A DNA stretch of 48,855 nucleotides. Origin: CAZGKX01 sp964525945 (lineage in GTDB: Bacteria > Pseudomonadota > Gammaproteobacteria > Legionellales > Legionellaceae). Numbering within the stretch: the stretch's first letter is position 1; the number at the start of each line of letters is the position of its first letter. Of this stretch, positions 33,387 to 41,655 are shown in pieces. The position numbers and the translations under genes are program-made. The stretch lies in NCBI GenBank assembly GCA_964525945.1, contig CAZGKX010000012.1:1-48855 (forward strand), given 5' to 3'. The notes beneath the pieces are model-generated. The model was not told the origin of the DNA. It searched no databases and worked only from the letters and a program-made list of their open reading frames with translations.

Positions 33387-35063
33387 TTAAAAAAACCATG
33401 AGAGGCCTAGGCTGCCGCCGCTCCAATTTCGTACACGATTGTTTGGAAAATTTTGCTGTTGAAAAAGAGCACTCAAATTTACCAGCAGTTGATTGTCAAA
33501 CAAAGGAAAATTGATGTAAGGGTTGATTAATTTATTTTGCACCACAATAAAATCAATCGTTTCTAAATTAGCCAAATCAGGACTGGTACCTAAACCGACA
33601 ATACAACCCACATAATAATGAGGGGCTGTAACATAATGCCTCAAGTTGAGCGTGTACAATGTGGAGCTTGAGCCCGAGTTGGGGATAAAAAAGTACGGCC
33701 GAAACGTCACACGGTTGCGCTCATGATCCAGATTAGCAGAGAACGTACCGGTTAATAAATAATATTGATGCAAGCTATTGATTACATTTGCTTTTCCACC
33801 CAAGGAAAAATCATACAGTCCATTGGGTGTGATGTATGCTTCTAGCCCATACATCTGGTTTGGGAATAAATTGGGCTCGTTGGCGAAAGCGACGTCAATA
33901 TCTAAATAAGTGAATTTATTAATTTTAGGGTAGGCTTCAATCTCCGCCTGAAAGGCATCATGTGACAAGCGGCTGTTGTAATTAACCTTTCCGTAGACTT
34001 TTCCGAGTTTGGTTTGGCGCCCATAATAAAGGGTCGAGTAATCCCATACGCTTCGCACATCAGAAATGTAATAATTTTGTTGATATACTCCTATTTCATT
34101 GAGGTTTTGCACGGGTTTTTTTTCAACCACTACCGGTTTTATTTTTGCTGGTCTAGGCGCGGAGGCAGCCAGGATTTGCTTTTTCTTCGTTTGCAACAGT
34201 CCATTGCTTGGGTTGTAAATTAATCCTTGATTGACCAGGGCCAAGGCATTGCCATGAGCGTGGGTTGCAAGATCAATGTTTATCAACGTAATTCGAGCAT
34301 CGACATAGGTGGGGGTTTGTTGTAAAACAATCAAGAGTTCTTTCCGAGCGTTTGCATACTCTTTTCTGTCAAAATAAAACGCGCCGAGCTTTAACCGCAC
34401 ATCGCCATCCTTTGGGTGTTTATTTAAATAATAATGAGCTTGTTGAATGGCCTCTTGCTGTGCACCTGCAACGTACAATTGTTCTAACCTTTGGTATTCT
34501 GGGGTTAGCGTTTGGGTTTTAAGAGACGGGGCGTTTGTTTTTACGGTAATTTTAGGTTTTGATGCTGCTAATTTCTCGTTTTGAGCCAGCAAAGCCGATA
34601 GATCGGATTGACGCTTTTGCAAATCAGGATCAATTGGATTGATGACCAAGCTTTGATCCGTGATTTCCAGTGCAGTTTGATAATTTTTTTCCAGCAATTC
34701 AATGTTGATAAGCCCTAGAGCTGCATCGATATAATGCGGGGTTTGCGCCAATACCTGATTAAATTCGTGACGTGCTTTGGCATATTGTTGCGTTTGAAAA
34801 TAAAACTGTCCCAATAAAAGACGGGTGTCGCCATCGGTGGGGTGGTTGTTAAGATAATGGGTGGCTAACGCAATGGCTTTTTCTGATTGATCCGCATGAA
34901 ACAACACCCACAATTGATGATAATTGGTTACAGTTGTTGGAGCATTGTTGGGCGGTGGTGCGTTAACTGCAAGAGCTGTCCATGCCAATAATGAAAACAC
35001 GCAACCTATTGCAACAAGACGGTGTAAAGCAGTTAATTTTTCATTCATAGTGTTTGCAATCAT
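33387..35063 (-). CDS. TPR protein with C-terminal YaiO-like outer-membrane beta-barrel
   Basis: Likely outer-membrane exporter of the polysaccharide locus, similar in plan to PgaA or AlgK-AlgE. A signal peptide (within MNEKLTALHRLVAIGCVFSLLAWTALA) is followed by two blocks of TPR repeats (~45-160, 190-285; AIALATHYLNNHPTDGDTRLLLGQFYF is nearly repeated as AIQQAHYYLNKHPKDGDVRLKLGAFYF). A Lys/Pro linker and a ~240-residue beta-rich domain of alternating strands follow, ending in the outer-membrane signature SLGLSWFF. The start is not certain: ATG 35063 overlaps closely with the epimerase stop; ATG 35048 is the alternative. Neither has a strong ribosome binding site, so translational coupling is likely. 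Confidence 0.85.
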   Translation of the reverse strand: MIANTMNEKLTALHRLVAIGCVFSLLAWTALAVNAPPPNNAPTTVTNYHQLWVLFHADQSEKAIALATHYLNNHPTDGDTRLLLGQFYFQTQQYAKARHEFNQVLAQTPHYIDAALGLINIELLEKNYQTALEITDQSLVINPIDPDLQKRQSDLSALLAQNEKLAASKPKITVKTNAPSLKTQTLTPEYQRLEQLYVAGAQQEAIQQAHYYLNKHPKDGDVRLKLGAFYFDRKEYANARKELLIVLQQTPTYVDARITLINIDLATHAHGNALALVNQGLIYNPSNGLLQTKKKQILAASAPRPAKIKPVVVEKKPVQNLNEIGVYQQNYYISDVRSVWDYSTLYYGRQTKLGKVYGKVNYNSRLSHDAFQAEIEAYPKINKFTYLDIDVAFANEPNLFPNQMYGLEAYITPNGLYDFSLGGKANVINSLHQYYLLTGTFSANLDHERNRVTFRPYFFIPNSGSSSTLYTLNLRHYVTAPHYYVGCIVGLGTSPDLANLETIDFIVVQNKLINPYINFPLFDNQLLVNLSALFQQQNFPNNRVRNWSGGSLGLSWFF

Positions 35064-35066
35064 CAA

Positions 35067-36041
35067 TCATGTTTTGTTTCTTGTTTTTGCTATGAGATCG
35101 GTCAAGCTTTTTTGCAAATTCCATTGGTATTTGTAGTTGTTGGTTAATTGCATTAATTTCGTAACGTCAGGGCATCTAAACATAAAGTCTTCAAACCCTT
35201 CACCATAAGCATCATCATAAGAAACATGCTGGATCGGTGATGCAGATTTGGCAATTCGTTTAATTTCTTTCGCCAAATGGTTGATTGAAACTTCTTGTTC
35301 CTGACCGACATTGACAATTTCCCCATGGGCTTTCGGGTTTTCTGCAAGGCAATCCAAAATAGCCACGGTGTCACGTACATCACAAAAACTACGGGTTTGC
35401 TCACCGGTGCCATACACTGAAATGGGATCATTTTGGATTGCATTTTTAATAAACCTTGGCACCACCATGCCGTATTGGCTTAATTGTCGGGGACCTATGG
35501 TATTGAAAATACGCACCGGGGTGACGGCCATCTCATAATGCTCATAATAAGACAAGCCAAAATACTCCAAAGAAATTTTACTGACGACATACGCGGAGCA
35601 GCTTTTTCTGCCTTCACCAATGATTAAATTTGATTTTTCACTTAAAGGTTTTGCATGGCCATCGCCATAAACCTCGGAGGACGAGGCGAGCATGATGCGC
35701 GGGTTTCGTTTTGATAATTTAGCGGCTCGCAGCACGCGCTCTGTCCCAGCAATGTTAATCGCCAGTAAATTTTCGGAATCATGGATAACACGCAACACAC
35801 CGACATAGGCTGCCAAGTGGTAAATTCTATCGGCCCAGCACACCAATTCGGTGAGCTCAGAAAAAGTAAGGATATTACCCGCAGTAAAATGGTAGTTGGG
35901 ATTTTTTTTAAAAAGATCAATGTTTTGTTGCGTGCCAGTGCTTAAATCATCAATGACATGGACCGTGTGCCCTTTATTGAGATGATGTTCGGCCATATGA
36001 GAGCCGATAAAACCCGCACCACCCGTGATTAATATGCGCAT
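35067..36041 (-). CDS. Extended SDR nucleotide-sugar epimerase/dehydratase
   Basis: NAD-dependent sugar-nucleotide enzyme. The Rossmann motif is ITGGAGFIGSHMAEH. Also seen are DDLSTG, IYHLAAYVGV, the Ser-Ser-Ser catalytic segment MLASSSEVYGDG, and the catalytic pair in SAYVVSKISLEY (Tyr-x3-Lys), followed by VTPVRIFNTIGPRQ and the substrate-binding VYGTGEQTRSFCDVRDT. Length 324 aa. It resembles UDP-glucuronate decarboxylases and UDP-sugar 4-epimerases; the exact reaction cannot be fixed. AGGA lies 7 nt before the ATG. It is the first gene of the four-gene polysaccharide operon and is divergent from a nucleotide-sugar dehydrogenase, so a UDP-uronic acid or derivative is the likely precursor. 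Confidence 0.88.
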   Translation of the reverse strand: MRILITGGAGFIGSHMAEHHLNKGHTVHVIDDLSTGTQQNIDLFKKNPNYHFTAGNILTFSELTELVCWADRIYHLAAYVGVLRVIHDSENLLAINIAGTERVLRAAKLSKRNPRIMLASSSEVYGDGHAKPLSEKSNLIIGEGRKSCSAYVVSKISLEYFGLSYYEHYEMAVTPVRIFNTIGPRQLSQYGMVVPRFIKNAIQNDPISVYGTGEQTRSFCDVRDTVAILDCLAENPKAHGEIVNVGQEQEVSINHLAKEIKRIAKSASPIQHVSYDDAYGEGFEDFMFRCPDVTKLMQLTNNYKYQWNLQKSLTDLIAKTRNKT

Positions 36042-36177
36042 GGGTCATTCCTGTTATCAAAATGCGTCATCATAAGCCCAACATCCTGTCAGTTTCAATA
36101 CAAAAATTTAAGCTGTATATAAACTATACTCTAAAAATACCCAATAAAATGGTACGGGCAAAAATATAGAGCTAATT

Positions 36178-36195
36178 GTTGGGCCAAGGCCCAAC
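36178..36195. repeat. Short inverted repeat in the divergent polysaccharide promoter region
   Basis: GTTGGGCC-AA-GGCCCAAC is an 8-bp perfect inverted repeat with a 2-nt centre, between the epimerase and dehydrogenase starts. It could be an operator or a fragment of a dispersed palindromic repeat of the GGTGGGC type found at 37542. The rest of the 215-bp interval is AT-rich with no clear promoter. Confidence 0.45.
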
Positions 36196-36256
36196 CTACA
36201 AGTCAATTTTAAAATCAAGGCAGTATAAAACAGAACGATCGTTCTTAGGGGCCATT

Positions 36257-37528
36257 ATGAGTAAATACGGAGTGGTGGGTTTAGGTTATGTTGGGCTTGG
36301 GTTAGCAGTGGCCTTGGGTAAAAAACAACACGTGTATGGCTATGATATTAGTTCGACGCGAGTTGAGGGTTTACGTCGCCATAACGACAGCAATGGATTA
36401 ATCAATGCTGAGGAATTAAAGCAAGCTCAGGTTGTTTATACCAATGATATTCAGGATATCCATGATGCTAATTTTTTTATCGTCGCCGTACCAACCCCCG
36501 CTTATTTTTACGAAATACCAAATTTAGAACCCCTGATTGAAGCAACAAAACAAGTGGCCACAGTTTTAAAAAAAGGAGATATTGTTGTTTTTGAGTCCAC
36601 TGTTTACCCAGGTACAACGGAAGACATATGCATTCCTATTCTTGAGAAACACAGCCATCTCAAGCATGGTCGTGACTTTGGTGTAGGGTATTCTCCTGAA
36701 CGTATTAACCCCAATGATCCCATACATACCTTAAAAACGATCACTAAAATTGTTTCTGCCGAAAATGAAAAAACTTTAGACGTCGTTAAAGAAACCTATT
36801 CTCAAATTTGTGACACCGTGTATCCCGTCAGCTGCATTAAAGCGGCAGAAGCAACGAAACTTTTGGAGAACACCCAGCGTGATGTCAATATTGCCTGCAT
36901 GAAGGAAGTTTAAAAAATCATGCACGCTTTGGCGTTGGATACGGAGGAAATTATTAAAGGCGCATCCACAAAGTGGAATTTTATGCCCTTTCAACCAGGT
37001 TTTGTGGGGGGGCATTGCATTTCCATTGATCCTCATTATTTGGCTTTTAAAGCTAAACGGCTAGGGGTGCAACCGGAAATCATCTGCACTGCCCGCAAGA
37101 TCAATGATGGCATGACCCAATATGTCTTGCGGAGCATGATGGAGCTTTTAATTAAAAATAAAATTGAAACGAACAAGGCCACAATTGGTGTGTTTGGGGT
37201 AACTTATAAAGAAAACAGCAATGATATGCGCAATAGCTTGGCCTTAAAATTAATTAAAGAGTTACAGGAATTTGGCTGGAATTGCCGTGTCCATGATCCG
37301 CGAGTGGCAGAAGTAAAAAACCAACAAGACTCCTTTGCCCTAGAGCACTTTGATGATATTCGCGATCTTTCCATTGTTTTACTGCTGGTAGGGCATGATT
37401 ATTACCGCGAGAGAGGGTTGGTCAAATTAATGGACAAATGCAACAACACCAAAATATTGATGGATATTCCTCATTTGTTTAGCAATGAACACAAGGCCAT
37501 GGGTAAATTAATTTATTGGTCTTTGTAA
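36257..37528 (+). pseudogene. UDP-sugar 6-dehydrogenase interrupted by one in-frame TAA
   Basis: Nucleotide-sugar dehydrogenase of the UDP-GlcNAc/GalNAc dehydrogenase group (TviB/WbpO/VipA type), oxidising C6 to a uronic acid with NAD. The ATG at 36257 has AGGGG 5 nt upstream. The first part has GVVGLGYVGLGLAVALG, VAVPTPA, FESTVYPGTTEDIC, GYSPERINP and ATKLLENTQRDVNIACMKEV. Codon 219 is TAA (36911-36913). The frame continues unbroken with KIMHALALDTEEIIKGASTKWN, the catalytic Cys254 in VGGHCISIDP, and the C-terminal domain (TIGVFGVTYKENSNDMRNS). All else is intact and alignable, so a single substitution created the stop (a Ser TCA or similar is likely there). The truncated product would lack the catalytic Cys. 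A sequencing error or readthrough remain possible. Confidence 0.88.
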
Positions 37529-37541
37529 GGTTAGCTCGAAT

Positions 37542-37567
37542 GGTGGGCACGCAGAGCTTTGCCCACC
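37542..37567. repeat. REP-like palindrome between dehydrogenase and trxB
   Basis: GGTGGGCA (37542-37549) and TGCCCACC (37560-37567) form a perfect 8-bp stem with a 10-nt loop, followed by CTAC. This resembles the dispersed GGTGGGCA...TGCCCACCCTAC palindromes found between genes in many proteobacteria. It lies between convergent genes and may also act as a terminator. Confidence 0.65.
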
Positions 37568-37588
37568 CTACTTACGTTTCGCTTAAAA

Positions 37589-38545
37589 TTAAACGCTTTC
37601 ATCCAAATATTTTTCTGCGTCCAAAGCGGCCATGCAACCAAATCCGGCAGAGGTTATTGCTTGGCGATAGACATGATCGGCCACATCACCACAGGCAAAC
37701 ACACCCGGGACATTGGTGGCGGTTGCCATGCCTTGCAACCCAGAACGAATCGTAATATAGCCGTCTTTCATGTCCAATTGATCTTGAAATAAAGATGTGT
37801 TTGGTGTATGACCTATCGCAATAAAGACCCCATCCACCTTAAGTTCTTGTGTTTCATCTGTAAACGGATTTCGTAACCGTGCGCCAGTGACTTTGGTACC
37901 GTCACCTAAAACTTCATCCAAGGTATGATTCCAGATCAATTTGATGTTGCCGGTTCGAGATTTTTCAAACAATTTATCTTGCAATATTTTTTCAGAGCGC
38001 AGTGTTTCTCGGCGGTGAATCAAAGTCACACTTGCGGCAATGTTCGACAAATACAATGCTTCTTCTACCGCTGTGTTACCACCACCAATCACGCAGACGT
38101 GTTTATTTCGATAAAAAAAGCCATCGCAAGTAGCACAGGCGGAAACGCCACGACCTTGGTAAGCTTTCTCTGATTCTAAACCTAAATAACGTGCCGATGC
38201 GCCGGTGGCAATGATCAATCCATCACAGGTATAGGTTGCACTATCGCCTTTTAAAACAAACGGTCGTTTTGTTAGATCGGCGTTGACAATGTGGTCAAAA
38301 ATAATTTGCGTTTGAAAGCGTTCAGCGTGTTTTTGCATGCGCTCCATAAGCGCTGGTCCTTGCAGTCCTTCGATATCCCCTGGCCAATTATCCACATCGG
38401 TGGTTGTGGTTAATTGCCCACCCACTTCCATGCCTGTGATAAGCACTGGGTTCAAATTCGCGCGGGCTGCGTAAACGGCTGCAGTGTAACCTGCAGGTCC
38501 CGAGCCAAGAATAATTAAACGATGGTGATTATTTGTGTTCATCAT
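37589..38545 (-). CDS. trxB: Thioredoxin reductase
   Basis: FAD-dependent enzyme that reduces thioredoxin with NADPH. Length 318 aa. The N-terminal FAD motif is LIILGSGPAGYTAAVYAAR, the redox-active pair is Cys137 and Cys140 in SACATCDGFFY, the NADPH motif is VCVIGGGNTAVEEALYL, and the second FAD segment is VPGVFACGDVADHVYRQAITSAGFG. ATG codons at 38545 and 38542 are both possible. It is divergent from ftsK by 72 bp, an arrangement also seen in other gammaproteobacteria (trxB-ftsK-lolA-rarA region). Confidence 0.96.
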   Translation of the reverse strand: MMNTNNHHRLIILGSGPAGYTAAVYAARANLNPVLITGMEVGGQLTTTTDVDNWPGDIEGLQGPALMERMQKHAERFQTQIIFDHIVNADLTKRPFVLKGDSATYTCDGLIIATGASARYLGLESEKAYQGRGVSACATCDGFFYRNKHVCVIGGGNTAVEEALYLSNIAASVTLIHRRETLRSEKILQDKLFEKSRTGNIKLIWNHTLDEVLGDGTKVTGARLRNPFTDETQELKVDGVFIAIGHTPNTSLFQDQLDMKDGYITIRSGLQGMATATNVPGVFACGDVADHVYRQAITSAGFGCMAALDAEKYLDESV

Positions 38546-38617
38546 CTCTAGCCCACCTTGGAGTATTTTATGTTAAGATGCAGATAGTATGACAAATTAC
38601 GAAGCTTTAAAATACCT

Positions 38618-40999
38618 ATGGCAAAACAGCAAACGGGTGACAAGGCAAATCCCCCCAAAACAGCCTTACCACATTTCTTGATCAAGCGCTTTAGTGAAGG
38701 TGGTTTTATTCTGGTGCTCACCTTTGCGGTGTTCATGTTGTTGTCTCTCTGGACTTACCATGTCGGGGATCCCGGATGGTCTCACAACGATTTAAGCAAT
38801 CGCCCCGTGGTGAATGCAGGTGGTCGAGTGGGTGCCTATTTGGCGGATTCTTTTTATTGTATTTTTGGGTATTTGTCGTATTTATTGCCCATTTGTTTTG
38901 CTTACATGGCCGGTCTTATCGCCATGGATCACCATGCCTTTCGAGCGATCAATAAACCCATGCTGTTATTACGTGGTGTTGGCTTATTGCTGTTGGTGGG
39001 AGGAGGTTGCGGTCTCTTAAGTTTTCTTGTGCGAACGCAAATTTCGGCGGTGGTGTCACGGCCAGGTGGTGTCATTGGGCTGACCCTTGCGAAAACATTG
39101 AGCCATGCGTTGAATACACAAGGTGCCTTGTTGCTGGTGCTGGCCATGGTGTTGGTGGGCGTCACATGGTTAACAGGGTTATCTTGGTTGCGGGTCATCG
39201 AATGGATTGGATGTTATACGCTAGTCGCAATGCGCGGTGCTTATCGGGGTGTAAAACTCTTCATGCAATTTTTAATGGCCGGTTTTTCTTATGCGAAAGA
39301 ACTGCAAAACACTAAAAAGGAAATTTTAATTGGCCGTGATAGCTACGCCGTGACTCCGAAAGCCAAGAAAGAAAAAGCATTGCCTAAACTGATCCCAAAA
39401 CTTTTGCCAGAACGGGTCATTTCTTCACCCGAACGCCCGCCGTTGGCAACACCTGTCAATAAAAAAGACAGTTCAAGCATCAAAGAACGTCCTAAAATAG
39501 CGGTGACGGGTGTGTTGCCACATTTGGATTTATTGGACAAAGGCCAACCTGGTAAACCGATGGGTGGGTACTCGCACCAAGAACTTGAAACGTTATCCCG
39601 TGATGTCGAGCAACATTTAATTGATTTCGGCATTCAAGCGGACGTGGTTGCTGTGCACCCTGGGCCTGTCATCACGCGTTTTGAATTGCAATTGGCTGCA
39701 GGGGTGAAAGTGAGTCGACTCACTGCTTTGGCGAAAGATTTAGCCCGCTCTTTATCGGTGACCAGTGTACGTGTGGTTGAAATTATCCCGGGTAAAACGG
39801 TGGTGGGTATCGAACTTCCCAACCCTAACCGGGCAATGGTTTGCTTGTCCGAGGTGTTGTCAGCGGAGGTTTACCAGCAAGCACATTCCCCATTAACACT
39901 GGCTTTGGGGGTGGACATTGCAGGGCATCCCATGGTGGTTGATTTAGCGAAGATGCCGCACTTGTTGGTGGCCGGGACAACGGGGTCGGGAAAATCCGTT
40001 GGTATTAATGCCATGATTTTAAGTTTATTGTTCAAAGCCACACCAGACCAGGTGCGTTTGATCTTAGTGGACCCCAAAATGCTGGAGTTGTCGGTTTATG
40101 ATGGCATTCCTCATTTATTAACCCCTGTGGTCACCGACATGAAAGAAGCGGCCAGCGCCTTGCGCTGGTGTGTCGCGGAGATGGAGCGCCGTTACCGTTT
40201 AATGGCGACCGTTGGCGTTCGTAATTTGGCGGGTTTTAATCTAAAAGTGACTGAGGCTTTTGCAAAAGGGGAGCCTCTTCTCGATCCATTGTGGAAACCC
40301 ACCGATTCCATGGACACCACTGCTCCTCATTTGCAGGCGCTGCCTTATGTGGTGGTGGTGATCGATGAATTAGCCGACATGATGATGGTGGTAGGTAAAA
40401 AAGTGGAGCAACTCATCGCAAGGATAGCGCAGAAAGCGCGAGCGGCGGGTATTCATTTGATTTTAGCCACCCAACGACCCTCTGTGGATGTATTAACTGG
40501 TTTGATTAAATCCAATATTCCCACCCGCATTTCATTTCAAGTTTCCTCTAAAATTGATTCGCGAACCATCTTGGACCAACAAGGTGCCGAGCAATTGTTA
40601 GGGCATGGTGATATGTTGTTTTTGGCTCCTGGTACCGGCGCACCGCTGCGTGTGCACGGGGCTTTTGTGGATGATAAAGAAGTGCACCGGGTCGCGGATG
40701 ATTGGCGAGCACGCGGTGAGCCCCAGTACATCGAGGAAATTACGCAAATACCAGGCGAAGGGGAAATGGGTGCGGGTGAAGAGGGGCAAGCCACAGAAGA
40801 AGCTGATGCTCTCTACGATCAAGCGGTGGAATTTGTCGTACAAACCCGCAAAGCGAGTATATCGTCTGTGCAACGCCGTTTTAAAATAGGTTACAATCGT
40901 GCTGCGCGCCTGGTGGAGGAAATGGAGCGGTGTGGGCTTGTGGGACCCCTTGAAGGCGGTTTTCGGGATGTACTGGTTGCAACAAACGTTGAGGAATGA
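38618..40999 (+). CDS. ftsK: DNA translocase FtsK
   Basis: Septal DNA pump that clears chromosome ends from the division site and activates XerCD recombination at dif. The 793-aa protein has about four to five N-terminal membrane segments (~25-200). A short charged linker leads to the FtsK alpha domain (SRDVEQHLIDFGIQADVVAVHPGPVITRFE) and the RecA-like motor with Walker A VAGTTGSGKSVG (~452-460), Walker B VVVVIDELADMMM, and IHLILATQRPSVDVLTGLIKSNIPTRISF. The C-terminal gamma winged-helix domain (ALYDQAVEFVVQTRKASISSVQRRFKIGYNRAARLVEEME) recognises the KOPS polarity sequence. The linker is short compared with E. coli FtsK (1329 aa). Its stop is followed at once by the lolA region. Confidence 0.96.
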   Translation: MAKQQTGDKANPPKTALPHFLIKRFSEGGFILVLTFAVFMLLSLWTYHVGDPGWSHNDLSNRPVVNAGGRVGAYLADSFYCIFGYLSYLLPICFAYMAGLIAMDHHAFRAINKPMLLLRGVGLLLLVGGGCGLLSFLVRTQISAVVSRPGGVIGLTLAKTLSHALNTQGALLLVLAMVLVGVTWLTGLSWLRVIEWIGCYTLVAMRGAYRGVKLFMQFLMAGFSYAKELQNTKKEILIGRDSYAVTPKAKKEKALPKLIPKLLPERVISSPERPPLATPVNKKDSSSIKERPKIAVTGVLPHLDLLDKGQPGKPMGGYSHQELETLSRDVEQHLIDFGIQADVVAVHPGPVITRFELQLAAGVKVSRLTALAKDLARSLSVTSVRVVEIIPGKTVVGIELPNPNRAMVCLSEVLSAEVYQQAHSPLTLALGVDIAGHPMVVDLAKMPHLLVAGTTGSGKSVGINAMILSLLFKATPDQVRLILVDPKMLELSVYDGIPHLLTPVVTDMKEAASALRWCVAEMERRYRLMATVGVRNLAGFNLKVTEAFAKGEPLLDPLWKPTDSMDTTAPHLQALPYVVVVIDELADMMMVVGKKVEQLIARIAQKARAAGIHLILATQRPSVDVLTGLIKSNIPTRISFQVSSKIDSRTILDQQGAEQLLGHGDMLFLAPGTGAPLRVHGAFVDDKEVHRVADDWRARGEPQYIEEITQIPGEGEMGAGEEGQATEEADALYDQAVEFVVQTRKASISSVQRRFKIGYNRAARLVEEMERCGLVGPLEGGFRDVLVATNVEE

Positions 41000-41043
41000 T
41001 GCATGAAAAAGAAAAAGCGAACAAAAATTTGGGTTGCCGGTAT

Positions 41044-41053
41044 NNNNNNNNNN
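41044..41053. other. Assembly gap (10 N) at the lolA start
   Basis: Exactly ten N. The A of the lolA start codon falls in the gap. The left flank (from 41003, reading MKKKKRTKIWVAG) and the right flank (KKIFWVGLM) resemble each other, so the gap may join overlapping, imperfect ends of the same stretch. Confidence 0.9.
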
Positions 41054-41655
41054 TGAAAAAAATATTTTGGGTGGGCCTGATGTTATGGTTTCCTGCCGCA
41101 TTCGGTGATGTGGTGAGCGATGCCTTGCAAACCAAATTAAACGCGATGCATACGTTGTCAGCCAGTTTCACTCAAACCGTCAAAGCCAATAAACGCAATG
41201 TTTCCCATTCCTCGGGTACCATGGCATTGTCTCGGCCTGGTAAATTTCGGTGGCAAACGCAACGCCCTATGCCGCAAATTGTGATTGCCGATGGTCAGCG
41301 GCTGTGGATTTACGATGTCGATCTTGAACAGGTTGCTGTTAAAAAACAAAGCAAAGGTTTGGGGGGCACTGCGGCGTTGTTTTTAAGCAGTTATGATCAT
41401 GCCTTGTCCCAAGATTTCAAGGTCACTGCCAATGCGAACGGCGATGTTTTTGATTTACGTGCCAAATCTCACAAAGCCAACTTTCAGCGTGTGGTGCTTT
41501 CATTCAACGGCAATGCGCTAACGGGTTTACAGCTTTATGATCAATTGGGGCAACACACCAACGTTCATTTAAGCCAGATCAAATTGAACACAAAGATCGC
41601 CGCAAATTTGTTTCAATTTAAACCTCCTAAAGGCGTGGATGTCGTTCAACAATGA
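41053..41655 (+). CDS. lolA: Outer-membrane lipoprotein carrier protein LolA
   Basis: Periplasmic chaperone that carries lipoproteins from the LolCDE transporter to LolB at the outer membrane. After the gap the sequence starts TGAAAAAAATA, so the first codon is an ATG whose A is the last unknown base. The product has a signal peptide (MKKIFWVGLMLWFPAAFG), then the LolA fold: LQTKLNAMHTLSASFTQTVK, SGTMALSRPGKFRWQTQRPMPQIVIADGQRLWIYDVDLEQV and LFQFKPPKGVDVV at the C-terminus. About 200 aa, normal for the family. The stop overlaps the rarA ATG (ATGA). The ftsK-lolA-rarA order is standard in gammaproteobacteria. Confidence 0.92.
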   Translation, partial: XKKIFWVGLMLWFPAAFGDVVSDALQTKLNAMHTLSASFTQTVKANKRNVSHSSGTMALSRPGKFRWQTQRPMPQIVIADGQRLWIYDVDLEQVAVKKQSKGLGGTAALFLSSYDHALSQDFKVTANANGDVFDLRAKSHKANFQRVVLSFNGNALTGLQLYDQLGQHTNVHLSQIKLNTKIAANLFQFKPPKGVDVVQQ

